From Hyphomonas sp. (GTDB taxonomy: Bacteria; Pseudomonadota; Alphaproteobacteria; Caulobacterales; Hyphomonadaceae), in the NCBI RefSeq assembly GCF_013823385.1, contig NZ_PNMA01000007.1, forward strand, positions 62,001-126,000: DNA of 64,000 bases, read 5' to 3'. Within the stretch, counting starts at the first letter, position 1; each line of letters starts with the position of its first letter. Both the position numbers and the translations under genes were made by a program. A model generated the notes under the pieces. It was not told the DNA's origin. It ran no database searches and saw only the letters and a list, made by a program, of their open reading frames with translations. Shown in pieces: positions 43,075 to 52,036 of the stretch.

Positions 43075-43911
43075 TCAGTTGCCAAGCTCTGCGGAGGCCT
43101 GACCCATCATGACCTGGGCCACTGCAATCACATCCTGAACAGGCTGAGCCTGTGGATCGATTGACATCAGCGTCTTCTGACACCGGATGGCATCGCGAAC
43201 CTTCGGATCGCGCATGACCGTTCCCGCCAGGCGGGGCCGGAAACCGAGGAAAGTCTGGCAGGCCCGCGCAATGGCCTCATAGGTACGTTGACCCGCAGCG
43301 CGCGTATCGGCCTGGTTGATGCAGATCAGCGGCTCAACCGAGGGCGCATAGCCGCGCAGAACCTTGATGAAGGCATAGGCGTCCGTCATCGAGGCCGGAT
43401 CATCGGTAATGACGATCAGCGCCTTGTCGCCCGAGCGGGCCAGGCGCATGCAGTTGGCTTCAATGCCGGCGCCGAGATCGATCACCACATGATCATATTG
43501 CAGCGCCAGCGCCGAGAGACCGGCAGCCAGGCGGGCGACTTCTTCCGTCGGCAGCTCAGCAAGGGCACCGGAGCCCGAACGGCCCGGCAGCACGTCGAAT
43601 CCGCCATGACCGGCGCCGCCATCGATCGGGGTAACCGCGTCTTCAAGCTCGACCCAGCCGGCCACCACAGCCGCCAGATCCGTCTCCGGCGCAATGCCCA
43701 GCTGAACGTCAACATTGGCGAGGCCAAGATCGCCATCCACCAGCAGAACACGGCGGCCAGCCTGCGCGAGGGACGAAGCCAGAGAGATGGAAACAAAGGT
43801 TTTCCCGACCCCGCCCTTTCCACTGGCAACGGTGATGACAGAAGCCGGCGTCACACGCGGAGGTGGACGGACGGGCGGGCGGTCTTGCGATCTGCGAAGG
43901 GCAAAGCTCAT
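43075..43911 (-). CDS. flhG: FlhG/FleN-type MinD-like ATPase
   Basis: 278-aa P-loop ATPase. The deviant Walker A SGKGGVGKT lies at residues 30-38, and LVDGDLGLANVDVQLG and HVVIDLGAGIEANC complete the MinD/FlhG nucleotide site. In other bacteria FlhG limits the number of polar flagella and stimulates the FlhF GTPase through an N-terminal DQAxxLR motif. The N-terminus here (MSFALRRSQDRPPVR) keeps only an ALRR element. The ATG at 43911 is 4 bp after the FlhF-like stop, with GAGGAG inside that gene's end. Role in flagellar or polar placement is inferred. Confidence 0.85.
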   Translation of the reverse strand: MSFALRRSQDRPPVRPPPRVTPASVITVASGKGGVGKTFVSISLASSLAQAGRRVLLVDGDLGLANVDVQLGIAPETDLAAVVAGWVELEDAVTPIDGGAGHGGFDVLPGRSGSGALAELPTEEVARLAAGLSALALQYDHVVIDLGAGIEANCMRLARSGDKALIVITDDPASMTDAYAFIKVLRGYAPSVEPLICINQADTRAAGQRTYEAIARACQTFLGFRPRLAGTVMRDPKVRDAIRCQKTLMSIDPQAQPVQDVIAVAQVMMGQASAELGN

Positions 43912-43915
43912 GGGA

Positions 43916-44926
43916 TCATGCAGCTCCTCTGAGGGCAATCACGTCGCCGCGAGCATCTTCCATGAGAAGCGCAGCAAGACGTGAGGGGGCAGCCGGGACG
44001 AGCCCGCCACCAATGAACGGCGTGATTGCCAGATGCGAGAATGCGATGCCGGATGAGGTAAGGGCCGCGATGGCCCCGCCCCGGCGGCGTACAACATCAA
44101 GCTTGGTCAGGATAGCGCGGCGAACACCGGCGCGGTGGAAAGCGCGGGCCGCTTCGGCCAGATCGTCCGGGTGCCCCTCAGCGGAGAGCACCAGCACCGG
44201 CTCTGCGCGGATGGCAGCGACAAGATCGCCGAGGCTTGCAAGGTCATCCCCCTCAAACGGGTTGATGGCCGGCAGGTCGATCACGCAGCGGCGGCTCTCA
44301 TTGCGCAGCGATCTCAGCTCGCTGAACAATGCATCGGGCGTTTCAGCCACGCGTATCTGCTCGCGCTCGCGCTCTAGATAGGCGGCGAGCTGTTCACCGC
44401 CGGCCGAGCCATCAAGATCAGCCGCAAGGGGGGTGATCTCGGTACGCGCCACCGAGGCACGGCGGGTCAGCTTCGCCGCCGTCGAGGTGCGGCCATGGCC
44501 GGGCGGGCCGACCAGCAGAATGTCGCGGTCAAGACGCGCGGGGATCGGATCGCAGGTTACCAAGCGTGACAGGCCTTCGGCCATTGCCTCTTCCGGGGTT
44601 GAGAACTCACCAGGGCGGCGGCCAGCGCCTTCATTGGCAACCCGCTCGGCAAAACGCTGCGGGGCGCCGTGCCACAGCAGCGCGTCACGCACGCGGGCAA
44701 AGATCGGATTGTCCACCCCGCGGCCATGCCCAAGGTTGCGGGCGTCACGCAGGAAAAGCGGCTCGTTCCCAGCCGCCGCTGCGCCCTTGCGGTCGGTCGC
44801 GGCGCGCACTTCGACGCCGCCATCCACTTCCCGTTCGGACAGGATCACCGCATCGGCGCCCATTTCCGCAAAGATCATCGCCTTGGCAGCTTCCATCGAT
44901 TCTGCGGCGAACATCTTCATGCGCAT
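43916..44926 (-). CDS. flhF: FlhF-like SRP-GTPase family protein with eroded GTPase motifs
   Basis: 336 aa. N-terminal FlhF-type B domain (SMEAAKAMIFAEMGADAVILSERE), then NG-domain. Motif G1 reads GPPGHGRT (residues 140-147), with Arg146 for the invariant Lys. G2, normally D-T-x-R-x-G-A, is ADLDGSAGGEQL without the Arg. G3, normally DTAG, is DLPA (217-220). G4 TKLD (274-277) is intact. It is thus likely unable to hydrolyse, or perhaps bind, GTP normally. Directly upstream of flhG in one operon; ctrA follows on the same strand. A TTAACC half-site, reminiscent of CtrA sites, lies about 90 bp upstream (45018-45023). Confidence 0.8.
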   Translation of the reverse strand: MRMKMFAAESMEAAKAMIFAEMGADAVILSEREVDGGVEVRAATDRKGAAAAGNEPLFLRDARNLGHGRGVDNPIFARVRDALLWHGAPQRFAERVANEGAGRRPGEFSTPEEAMAEGLSRLVTCDPIPARLDRDILLVGPPGHGRTSTAAKLTRRASVARTEITPLAADLDGSAGGEQLAAYLEREREQIRVAETPDALFSELRSLRNESRRCVIDLPAINPFEGDDLASLGDLVAAIRAEPVLVLSAEGHPDDLAEAARAFHRAGVRRAILTKLDVVRRRGGAIAALTSSGIAFSHLAITPFIGGGLVPAAPSRLAALLMEDARGDVIALRGAA

Positions 44927-45152
44927 GGGCGTCGTGTCCTCAGTTTTCGCTGCGGCGGGAGTGGGGGGAGTGATTCTCTGGGGCGCCGCTCAACTGAGTT
45001 TGATCAAGCCGCCCAAAGGTTAATTTTTTCCGAAATTGCGTTAGGGTTTACAGGAAATTCAGGAAAGCACGGCGTTTGTAACGTTTCACGGATCCGATTG
45101 GCCTTGTTGGCTGCGCGGCCTATCCTGACACTCTCAAGACGCAGGACCCACC

Positions 45153-45554
45153 ATGCCGCTGACAGAAATCCTCGCGATTACAGGCCTTGCCTTCGGCGCC
45201 GCTCTCGGCCTGGGCGCCCTGCTGGCGCCCGAATGGGCCTCTGGCGTTGTCCGCCTCAAGGCGGACCCGGCAAAGGGGGGCGGCTATTCGGAATTCCGGG
45301 CCACTTATGGTGGCCTGCTGCTGATGGTCCATGCCGTTGCGCTGGGCATAGTGCTGATCACACCGCCTGCCGGCTCGGCATTGGCCGTGATGCCGCTGGC
45401 AGCCGGATGGTTTGGCGCCGCGTTTGGCCGGGTGGTTTCGCTGCTGTTTGACCGGTCGAAACTCGGAAACGCCCGCATCATCCCGATCTGGATGGCGACC
45501 GAGGTGGCGCTCGGCCTTGCTATTGGCGCGCCAGTCCTGCAATTCCTCAGCTGA
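45153..45554 (+). CDS. DUF4345-like small membrane protein
   Basis: 133 aa with four hydrophobic helices: ILAITGLAFGAALGLGALLAP, TYGGLLLMVHAVALGIVLI, AVMPLAAGWFGAAFGRVVSL and WMATEVALGLAIGAPVLQFL. The motif EFRATYGG after the first helix suits the DUF4345 family. Function unknown. It starts after a 226-bp gap from flhF and ends 24 bp before the pseudouridine synthase gene, so the two may be co-transcribed. Confidence 0.65.
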   Translation: MPLTEILAITGLAFGAALGLGALLAPEWASGVVRLKADPAKGGGYSEFRATYGGLLLMVHAVALGIVLITPPAGSALAVMPLAAGWFGAAFGRVVSLLFDRSKLGNARIIPIWMATEVALGLAIGAPVLQFLS

Positions 45555-45578
45555 AGCCAGATACAGAAAGACATTGCC

Positions 45579-46493
45579 ATGACGGAGCGTCGCGAGACGG
45601 CCCGCCCGAACCGGAAACCCTCCGGCGCGAAACGGCCTGCCCCTCCCCGCAAACCTGCTGCCACCCCGGCCGATTGGTCGGAAGGCGAGCGCATCGCCAA
45701 ATATCTGGCGCGGGCCGGCATCGCCTCCCGCCGCGAGGTTGAACGCCTGATCGAGGCGGGCGAAGTGACGGTGAATGGCCAGAAGCTGACATCCCCCGCC
45801 TTCAAGGTGACCGGCAAGGAGTTGATCAAGGTCGGCCGCAAGACCGTCCGGGCGCCTGATGCCAGCCGCCTCTGGCGCTATCACAAGCCCGCCGGCCTCA
45901 TCACCACCACCAACGACCCGGCAGGCCGGCGTACCATTTTCGACGAATTGCCCAAATCCCTGCCCCGGACGGTCACCGTCGGACGGCTTGACCTGACAAC
46001 CGAGGGCCTGCTGCTCCTCACCAATGACGGCGAACTCGCCCGCTTCCTGGAGCTGCCGAAATCGGCGCTGGAGCGAACCTACCGCGTCCGCGCCAAGGGC
46101 ACGGTCACGCAGCTGAAGATCGACGAACTCGCCAGCGGCATCACGGTCGAGGGCGTGAAATACCAGCCGATCAAGGCGGTGTTCGACCGCGAAATGGGCG
46201 CCAACTCCTGGCTGACCGTGACGCTGACCGAGGGCAAGAACCGCGAAGTGCGCAAGGCGCTGGAATCGGTCGGCCTTACGGTGAACCGCCTGATCCGGGT
46301 GAGCTATGGCCCCTTCGTGCTGGCAGACCTGAAGCCCGGCCAGGTGGATGAGGTGCCCTCCGATCTTCTGGAAGCAGCCCTGGCAGAACTCGGCCACAAG
46401 GTCGATTCTGCGCCCTCAAAGCCCGCTCCTGCCCCGAAGTCACGCCTTGGCAGGCGGGGGCCTTCGACTAGAGTAAAGGGGAAGCGGACCTAG
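45579..46493 (+). CDS. RsuA/RluB-family pseudouridine synthase
   Basis: 304-aa RNA-modifying enzyme. A basic, Pro-rich N-terminal tail precedes an S4 RNA-binding domain (RIAKYLARAGIASRREVERLIEAGEVTVNG), then the catalytic domain with the Asp in GRLDLTTEGLLLLTNDG. It isomerises a uridine in ribosomal RNA; RluB (23S) is most likely but not certain. The C-terminal tail is Ala/Pro/Lys-rich. Ends 31 bp before the first P450 gene. Confidence 0.93.
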   Translation: MTERRETARPNRKPSGAKRPAPPRKPAATPADWSEGERIAKYLARAGIASRREVERLIEAGEVTVNGQKLTSPAFKVTGKELIKVGRKTVRAPDASRLWRYHKPAGLITTTNDPAGRRTIFDELPKSLPRTVTVGRLDLTTEGLLLLTNDGELARFLELPKSALERTYRVRAKGTVTQLKIDELASGITVEGVKYQPIKAVFDREMGANSWLTVTLTEGKNREVRKALESVGLTVNRLIRVSYGPFVLADLKPGQVDEVPSDLLEAALAELGHKVDSAPSKPAPAPKSRLGRRGPSTRVKGKRT

Positions 46494-46524
46494 ATCCGCA
46501 TTCCACGCTCTGGAGGCTTTTCAC

Positions 46525-47862
46525 ATGTCCGATACAGCTGTGCTGGCGGTTCCGCCGGACACAAAGAAAGACCCTGCGCGCCGCATGAGCGAAGCAGCAG
46601 CGGCGACCTGCGACCAGATTGTAACCCCGGCCGTTTATGCCGATCAGGCGACCCTGGACGCGGCCTTCAAGCGGCTGCGCGCGGAAGACCCGCTCGCCTG
46701 GTGCGAGCCTGAGGGTTTCCGTCCCTTCTGGGCGGCCACCAAACATGCCGACATCATGGACATCTCACGCCAGAACCAGCTGTTCACCAACGGCCAGCGC
46801 GAGATGCTCTCCTATCACGAGGCCGAGAAGGGCGTTTACGCCAAGTTCGGCCAGCCCCACCTTCTGAAAACCCTCGTCCAGCTTGACGATCCGCTACACT
46901 ACAAGCTGCGCCACCTGACCCAGGAATGGTTCATGCCGCAGAATGTGAAGAAGCGCGAAGACGCCATCAAATCCATTGCCAAACAGTATGTCGACCGGAT
47001 GGAAGACCTTGGCGGGGAGTGCGACTTCCAGCGCGATGTGGCGCTCTACTATCCCCTGCGCGTGATCATGCAGATCCTCGGTGTTCCGGAATCGGACGAA
47101 CCGATGATGCTGAAACTGACGCAGGAAATCTTCGGCGCGCAGGATGAAGACCTGATGCGCGACAAGTCGCTCGCCGAGGAACGCGACGTGGAAAAAGGCC
47201 TCGCCTCCATCCAGGCAACGCTGGCCGAATTCTTCATGTACTTCACAAACATCACCGCCGACCGGCGCGCAAACCCGAAGGATGACGTCTCCACCGTGAT
47301 CGCCAACGGCCTGGTGGATGGCGAACCGATCGGTCAGCTGGAGGCGATGAGCTATTACATCATCGTGGCCGCCGCGGGCCATGACACGACCAGCGCCTCG
47401 ACCGGGGGCGGCGTGCTCGGCATGCTTCAGAACCCGTCCGAGCTGAAAAAGATGATGGCCGATCCCAAAGCCATTTCGCGCACCGCCGTCGATGAGGCCA
47501 TCCGCTGGACAACCCCGGTGAAGCATTTCATGCGCACCGCTCAGGATGATTACGATATCCGCGGCAAGAAGATCCTGAAGGGTGAGAGCGTGCTGCTCTG
47601 CTATCCCTCCGGCAACCGGGATGAGGAGGTCTTCGATGAGCCTTTCACCTTCCGCGCAGACCGCTCGCCCAACAAGCTGATCTCCTTCGGCTATGGCGGC
47701 CATATGTGCCTTGGGATGCACCTCGCTCGCCTCGAAATGCAGGCGATCTATGAGGAACTGTTCAGCCGCGTGAAGTCCATCGAGCTGGCCGGAGAACCAA
47801 GTTTCATCAAGGCAAACTTCGTCGGCGGCCCGAAATCCATCCCGGTACGGTACAAATTCTAA
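46525..47862 (+). CDS. Cytochrome P450 (first of pair)
   Basis: 445-aa soluble bacterial P450. The I-helix oxygen-activation motif is AAAGHDTTSAST, the ExxR is in DEAIRWTTPVKHF, and the heme-binding loop is FGYGGHMCLGMHLA with Cys395 as thiolate ligand. The pattern resembles CYP108-like and steroid or terpene hydroxylases of alphaproteobacteria. It needs a ferredoxin and reductase, neither of which is encoded nearby. TGGAGGC precedes the ATG. Head of a P450-P450-crotonase-DUF2855 run. Confidence 0.93.
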   Translation: MSDTAVLAVPPDTKKDPARRMSEAAAATCDQIVTPAVYADQATLDAAFKRLRAEDPLAWCEPEGFRPFWAATKHADIMDISRQNQLFTNGQREMLSYHEAEKGVYAKFGQPHLLKTLVQLDDPLHYKLRHLTQEWFMPQNVKKREDAIKSIAKQYVDRMEDLGGECDFQRDVALYYPLRVIMQILGVPESDEPMMLKLTQEIFGAQDEDLMRDKSLAEERDVEKGLASIQATLAEFFMYFTNITADRRANPKDDVSTVIANGLVDGEPIGQLEAMSYYIIVAAAGHDTTSASTGGGVLGMLQNPSELKKMMADPKAISRTAVDEAIRWTTPVKHFMRTAQDDYDIRGKKILKGESVLLCYPSGNRDEEVFDEPFTFRADRSPNKLISFGYGGHMCLGMHLARLEMQAIYEELFSRVKSIELAGEPSFIKANFVGGPKSIPVRYKF

Positions 47863-47906
47863 TTATTCGCCTCCCCAGGGAGGCGACATCATAGTGAGCA
47901 GACCAT

Positions 47907-49238
47907 ATGACGCTTCTGAATGTCACCGACACCTATCAGGTCGAAAGCCCGCCGAAGGATCCGAAATTCGGCAAGGCCTATTCCCTGACCCCGCCCGTGG
48001 ACCTGACGCAGCCGACGGTCTTCTCGGACAATGGCGGATACACCCATGAAGCTTTCGCCACGATGCGGGAAAAAGCCCCGGTCATGTGGCACCCGGAGGA
48101 TTATGGCGCGGGTTTCTGGGCGGTAACCTCCTATGATCTCGTCAAAAAAGTGGAGCTGACCCCGGAGACATTCTCGTCCCAGAAAGGCGGCATCCTGATG
48201 AATTACGGCATGGAGGGCGTTCCGCGCCATCCGCTGCTGCATTCATCTTCGCTGAACTCTCTGATCAATCTTGACCGCCCCTACCATACGCCCCTGCGCA
48301 TGGAGCATATGGCGTATTTCCGCGCCGACTTTGTTGCTGAACTGCGCAAGCGCGTAGACGTGGAGGTCAATCGCCTGCTCGACGCCATGGAAAAGCAGGG
48401 GGCCGTCGTCGATATGGTGGAGATGTTCTCTGCCGAACTACCGCTTTTCACGCTTTGCGAAATCCTGGGTGTGCCGCCAGCCGACCGGCCGAAGCTCGTC
48501 CACTGGATGCACTTCCTCGAAACCTCGCAATATCAGGCCCAGCAGGAGGGCCTCGGCAATGTGACGCCTGAGCAGATCATGACCTTCATGACCGAAATCC
48601 AGGCCATGTTCGAATATGGGCGCTACCTGCTGGAAGAGCGCCGCAAAAATCCGCAGCCGGACCTTCTTTCCGCCATCGCCAACGTGCAGATCGACGGCAA
48701 GCCGCTTTCGCCGGAATTCCTGGATGGCTCCTGGCTGCTGATCGTCTTTGCGGGCAATGACACAACGCGCAATTCCCTCTCCGGAACCATGCGCCTGCTG
48801 ACGGAAAATCCACATCTGCGCGACCAGCTCAAAGAGAAGCCCGAGCGCTTCCCGAACTTCGTGCATGAAGCCATCCGCATGGTCACGCCGGTCACCTACA
48901 TGCGCCGCACGGCAACGCAGGACACCGAGCTTGGCGACCAGAAAATCGCTGCCGGCGAAAAGATCGTGATGTACTACCCCGCCGCCAACCGCGACCCGGC
49001 GAAGTTTGCCAATCCCAATACGTTCGACATCGACCGCGCCAATGCCAAGGAACATCTTTCCTTCGGCCATGGGCCGCATGTCTGCCTCGGCCAGCGCGTG
49101 GCGAACATGCAGCTGGAATCGGCCTACCGGAACATTCTTGGCCGTTTCCCAAATGTGCGGTGGACCGGTGAGCAGACCATCGCGCCAAACAACTTCGTGC
49201 ATGCGATTTCGTCGCTGATGGTGGATCTCGGCAAATGA
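47907..49238 (+). CDS. Cytochrome P450 (second of pair)
   Basis: 443-aa P450 of a different subfamily: I-helix FAGNDTTRNS, ExxR in HEAIRMVTPVTYM, heme loop FGHGPHVCLGQRVA with Cys393. An opening TPPVDLTQPTVF segment and the FAGNDTTRN form are common in P450s acting on steroids, branched alkyl chains or acyl-CoA-linked substrates. It overlaps the next crotonase gene by four bases (ATGA), which links hydroxylation to CoA-ester chemistry. Redox partners not nearby. Confidence 0.93.
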   Translation: MTLLNVTDTYQVESPPKDPKFGKAYSLTPPVDLTQPTVFSDNGGYTHEAFATMREKAPVMWHPEDYGAGFWAVTSYDLVKKVELTPETFSSQKGGILMNYGMEGVPRHPLLHSSSLNSLINLDRPYHTPLRMEHMAYFRADFVAELRKRVDVEVNRLLDAMEKQGAVVDMVEMFSAELPLFTLCEILGVPPADRPKLVHWMHFLETSQYQAQQEGLGNVTPEQIMTFMTEIQAMFEYGRYLLEERRKNPQPDLLSAIANVQIDGKPLSPEFLDGSWLLIVFAGNDTTRNSLSGTMRLLTENPHLRDQLKEKPERFPNFVHEAIRMVTPVTYMRRTATQDTELGDQKIAAGEKIVMYYPAANRDPAKFANPNTFDIDRANAKEHLSFGHGPHVCLGQRVANMQLESAYRNILGRFPNVRWTGEQTIAPNNFVHAISSLMVDLGK

Positions 49239-49978
49239 GCGCCGTGCTCCGCGAAGACCGGGACGGCCTTGCCATCCTGACGCTCAACCGTCCGGACAAG
49301 CTCAACTCGCTCACGGTCGGGATGTTCGAGGAGCTGCGCAAACATGTGCTGGCGCTCTACAAGGACGAGTCCATAGGCTGCGTTGTTCTGCGCGGAGCCG
49401 GACGGTGCTTTTCTGCCGGGCATGACCTGGCCGATATTGCCGAAGGCGAGGCCGTGCCCTCGCGCGGCTGGCATTCGGAAACCCTGCGCCTGATGGAACG
49501 CCTGCCCAAGCCCGTGATCGCAGCGGTGCACGGCCATTGCTATACCGGGGCGCTGGAAGTGGCGCTGGCGGCCGATTTCATCATCGCCGCCGAAAGCGCA
49601 AAGTTCGGCGACACCCATGCCAAATGGGCGCTCACCCCGATCTGGGGCATGAGCCAGCGCCTGCCCCGGCGCGTTGGCATTGCCACGGCGAAGCGCCTGA
49701 TGTTCACCGCCGAAATGTTCGGCGCCGCCGAAGCGCAGCGGATCGGCCTCGCAGAACTCGTTGTTCCGGATGCGGAATTTGACGCCGCCATCGACAGAAT
49801 CGCCCGTCAGATCCTTGCCAATTCCCCGTTCAGCCACGCTGCCAACAAGCGCCTTCTGGAAGCAACTGACGCGCGGGATATGGACAGCGGTCTGCAATGG
49901 GAAATACTTAACAATGAGGGTGTAGGCCCGGACATGCAGGCTCGCATCGGCGCATTCATGGAGAAAGGCCGTAGCTGA
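49235..49978 (+). CDS. Enoyl-CoA hydratase/isomerase family protein
   Basis: 247-aa crotonase. Oxyanion-hole segments GAGRCFSAGHDLADIA and HGHCYTGALEVALAADF. In the second, the usual G-G before E is T-G-A-L-E, a variation that may alter activity. The FGDTHAKWALTPIWGMSQRLPRRVG region is typical of the family. Translationally coupled to the second P450. Likely handles an unsaturated CoA ester formed in the pathway started by the P450s. Confidence 0.9.
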   Translation: MSAVLREDRDGLAILTLNRPDKLNSLTVGMFEELRKHVLALYKDESIGCVVLRGAGRCFSAGHDLADIAEGEAVPSRGWHSETLRLMERLPKPVIAAVHGHCYTGALEVALAADFIIAAESAKFGDTHAKWALTPIWGMSQRLPRRVGIATAKRLMFTAEMFGAAEAQRIGLAELVVPDAEFDAAIDRIARQILANSPFSHAANKRLLEATDARDMDSGLQWEILNNEGVGPDMQARIGAFMEKGRS

Positions 49979-49999
49979 GCCCCAAAAAGGGGACAAGAC

Positions 50000-51070
50000 A
50001 TGGCTGACTTTCTGATCCGTCGCAGCAATCTGCGTGACACAAGCTGGGCCGAAACGCCTGCGCCGCCGCTGGCGGACGGTCAGACGCGCCTCAAGGTCGA
50101 TGCCTTCGCGCTCACCGCAAACAATGTCACCTATGCCACTTTCGGAGAGGCGATGGGTTATTGGAATTTCTTCCCCGCCGCCGATCCGGCCTTTGGCCGC
50201 GTGCCGGTCTGGGGCTTTGCGACAGTGACCGAGTCAAAAGCAGACGGCGTTTCGCCCGGTGACCGCGTCTATGGCTATCTGCCCGTGTCGGAGCAGTTTG
50301 ATGTCTCGCCGGTGCGCGTCAGCAAGGCAAGCTTCATGGACGGCGCCGCCCACCGCCAGGGCCTCGCGCCGATCTACAACACCTACATCTTCAACGCCGC
50401 AGACCCCTCCTATGATCCGGCCTTCGAAGCCCAGCAGATGCTGTTCCGCCCGCTGTTTACCACCGGCTGGATGATTGATGACTGCCTGATGGAGACGGGT
50501 ACGGATATTCCCGAAACCGTCGTCATCTCATCGGCTTCCTCGAAAACTGCCCTGGCTCTCGCCCACTGCCTGAAACAGCGGGGCGCTGTGGAAGCCATCG
50601 GCCTTACCTCGCCGGGCAACAAGGCGTTCGTCGAAGCTTCCGGCCTCTATGCCCGCACCACCACCTATGACGAGGTCGACACCCTCCATGCCCGCGGCCT
50701 GACTGCCTATGTGGATTTCCTCGGCCGCCCGGCACTGACGGCAGATGTCCATCACGCCCTGAAAGACCGGCTGGTGCGCAGCCTGGTGATTGGGGTGACG
50801 GACTGGGAAGGCAACCGCGCGCCGGTCGAGGCGCCCGGACCTCAGCCGGAATTCTTCTTTGTGCCAACATATGCAGCCGAGCGCGCCAAGGCGCTGGGCG
50901 CAGATGAACTCAATGCGCGGACGGGCAAGTCACTCGCCGGTTTCTATGCTGCCTCGTCGAAATACCTGACGCCGGAGCATCAGAAGGGCAGGCCCGCCAT
51001 TGAGACTGCCTGGCGCCAGACGCTCGATGCCAAGGTCTCGCCGTCGACAGGTCTCATCCTCAGCTTCTGA
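50000..51070 (+). CDS. DUF2855 family protein (MDR-like fold)
   Basis: 356 aa, family DUF2855. The N-terminal part (ALTANNVTYATFGEAMGYWNFFPA) looks like a GroES-type domain of medium-chain reductases, and VVISSASSKTALALAHCLK resembles a nucleotide-binding segment, but zinc ligands of alcohol dehydrogenases are absent. Probably an NAD(P)-dependent reductase-like protein of unknown substrate. 21 bp after the crotonase gene, so likely co-transcribed with the P450s; ends 4 bp from the convergent OmpA-like gene. Confidence 0.82.
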   Translation: MADFLIRRSNLRDTSWAETPAPPLADGQTRLKVDAFALTANNVTYATFGEAMGYWNFFPAADPAFGRVPVWGFATVTESKADGVSPGDRVYGYLPVSEQFDVSPVRVSKASFMDGAAHRQGLAPIYNTYIFNAADPSYDPAFEAQQMLFRPLFTTGWMIDDCLMETGTDIPETVVISSASSKTALALAHCLKQRGAVEAIGLTSPGNKAFVEASGLYARTTTYDEVDTLHARGLTAYVDFLGRPALTADVHHALKDRLVRSLVIGVTDWEGNRAPVEAPGPQPEFFFVPTYAAERAKALGADELNARTGKSLAGFYAASSKYLTPEHQKGRPAIETAWRQTLDAKVSPSTGLILSF

Positions 51071-51074
51071 GGTT

Positions 51075-51923
51075 TCAGCGCGGCTTCACCGTAAACTCGG
51101 TCCGGCGGTTGCGGGCATGCGCCTCAGCCGTCGAGCCGGAGTCGATGGGGCGGCTTTCGCCATAGCCCACCGCTTTCAGCGTCTCTTCGGGCAACCCCTT
51201 GCCGATGAGGTAGGCCCGCAGGGCATCGGCCCGCTCTTGAGAGACACGCAAATTATAGTCGTCGGCGCCGCGCGTATCGGTATGCGTGCCGATCTCAATT
51301 TCAAACGCGCGGCAGAGCATGGCAACACCGCCCAGCGCATCAACCAGCGGCAGGCTGACAGGGGAGATGTTGGCATTGCCCGTGCCGAACTGGATAATGC
51401 GGTCCCTGGACGTTGCATTGAACGCCGCCTGGCAGCTCTCCGCCGTGGTCAGCTGGCCAGCCAGCGCCGCCAGCGGCACGCCGAGCCCTTCCTCTCCGCC
51501 TTCGACAGAAATGCCGTCCACGATCAGCATGCCCGCTGCGCCGGCGCGCGGATGTCCCTCGATCGCGGCAACACTGGCGGCAAAGCCCTGCGCCTTGGCG
51601 TCTGCGTCCGGCGCCATGCCGGTCACCACCGCCACCTGATCGCGCATCACGACGCCCAACCAGCCGATACTGGCGGCCTGCAATCCGGTCTGGATTTCCT
51701 GCGCCCAGAGCGCCGGATTGTTGGCGGCAAGTTCCGGCGGCGTGGTGCTTACCAGAAGGCGGCCGTCCCGCATCTCGTACATTCCGTCCGCAATCGGCAC
51801 ACACTCGTCCCCGCCGGCAGAGGCCGTGGCGGCGGCTGTCCGATTGGCGGCAGGCGCCGTCTCACTGCAGGCGCCGAGCGCCAGAAATGCGGCTGAAACG
51901 AGCAGGCAGGAGCGGATCGCCAT
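51075..51923 (-). CDS. OmpA-family lipoprotein with BON-like domain
   Basis: 282 aa. Signal peptide with lipobox LGAC, an acidic/Ala-rich linker, a middle section resembling BON domains (WLGVVMRDQVAVVTGMAPD), then a C-terminal OmpA peptidoglycan-binding domain. In that domain the IEIGTHTDTRGADDYNLRVSQERADALRAYL motif region carries the Asp and Arg that hold diaminopimelate (TDTRG, LRVSQERA). Likely anchors outer membrane to murein. GAGGAAAG supports the ATG at 51923. Convergent with the DUF2855 gene. Confidence 0.85.
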   Translation of the reverse strand: MAIRSCLLVSAAFLALGACSETAPAANRTAAATASAGGDECVPIADGMYEMRDGRLLVSTTPPELAANNPALWAQEIQTGLQAASIGWLGVVMRDQVAVVTGMAPDADAKAQGFAASVAAIEGHPRAGAAGMLIVDGISVEGGEEGLGVPLAALAGQLTTAESCQAAFNATSRDRIIQFGTGNANISPVSLPLVDALGGVAMLCRAFEIEIGTHTDTRGADDYNLRVSQERADALRAYLIGKGLPEETLKAVGYGESRPIDSGSTAEAHARNRRTEFTVKPR

Positions 51924-51991
51924 GACTTTCCTCACGAAGGGCAAAGCCGGCACCGGCCGGATTTACCATTACAATTGAATAAGCAGTGCAG

Positions 51992-52012
51992 CTCCCGCCG
52001 TCAAAGCGGGAG
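51992..52012 (-). terminator. Possible terminator after the second amidohydrolase gene
   Basis: CTCCCGC (51992-51998) pairs with GCGGGAG (52006-52012) around seven bases; the U-tract is weak. Confidence 0.35.
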
Positions 52013-52036
52013 GCCGCGCCCGCGCTGCCCTGCAAG

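Noticed and set aside
45120-46397. Long antisense frame over the DUF4345-like and pseudouridine synthase genes
   Set aside because: No motif; the plus-strand genes show clear domains.
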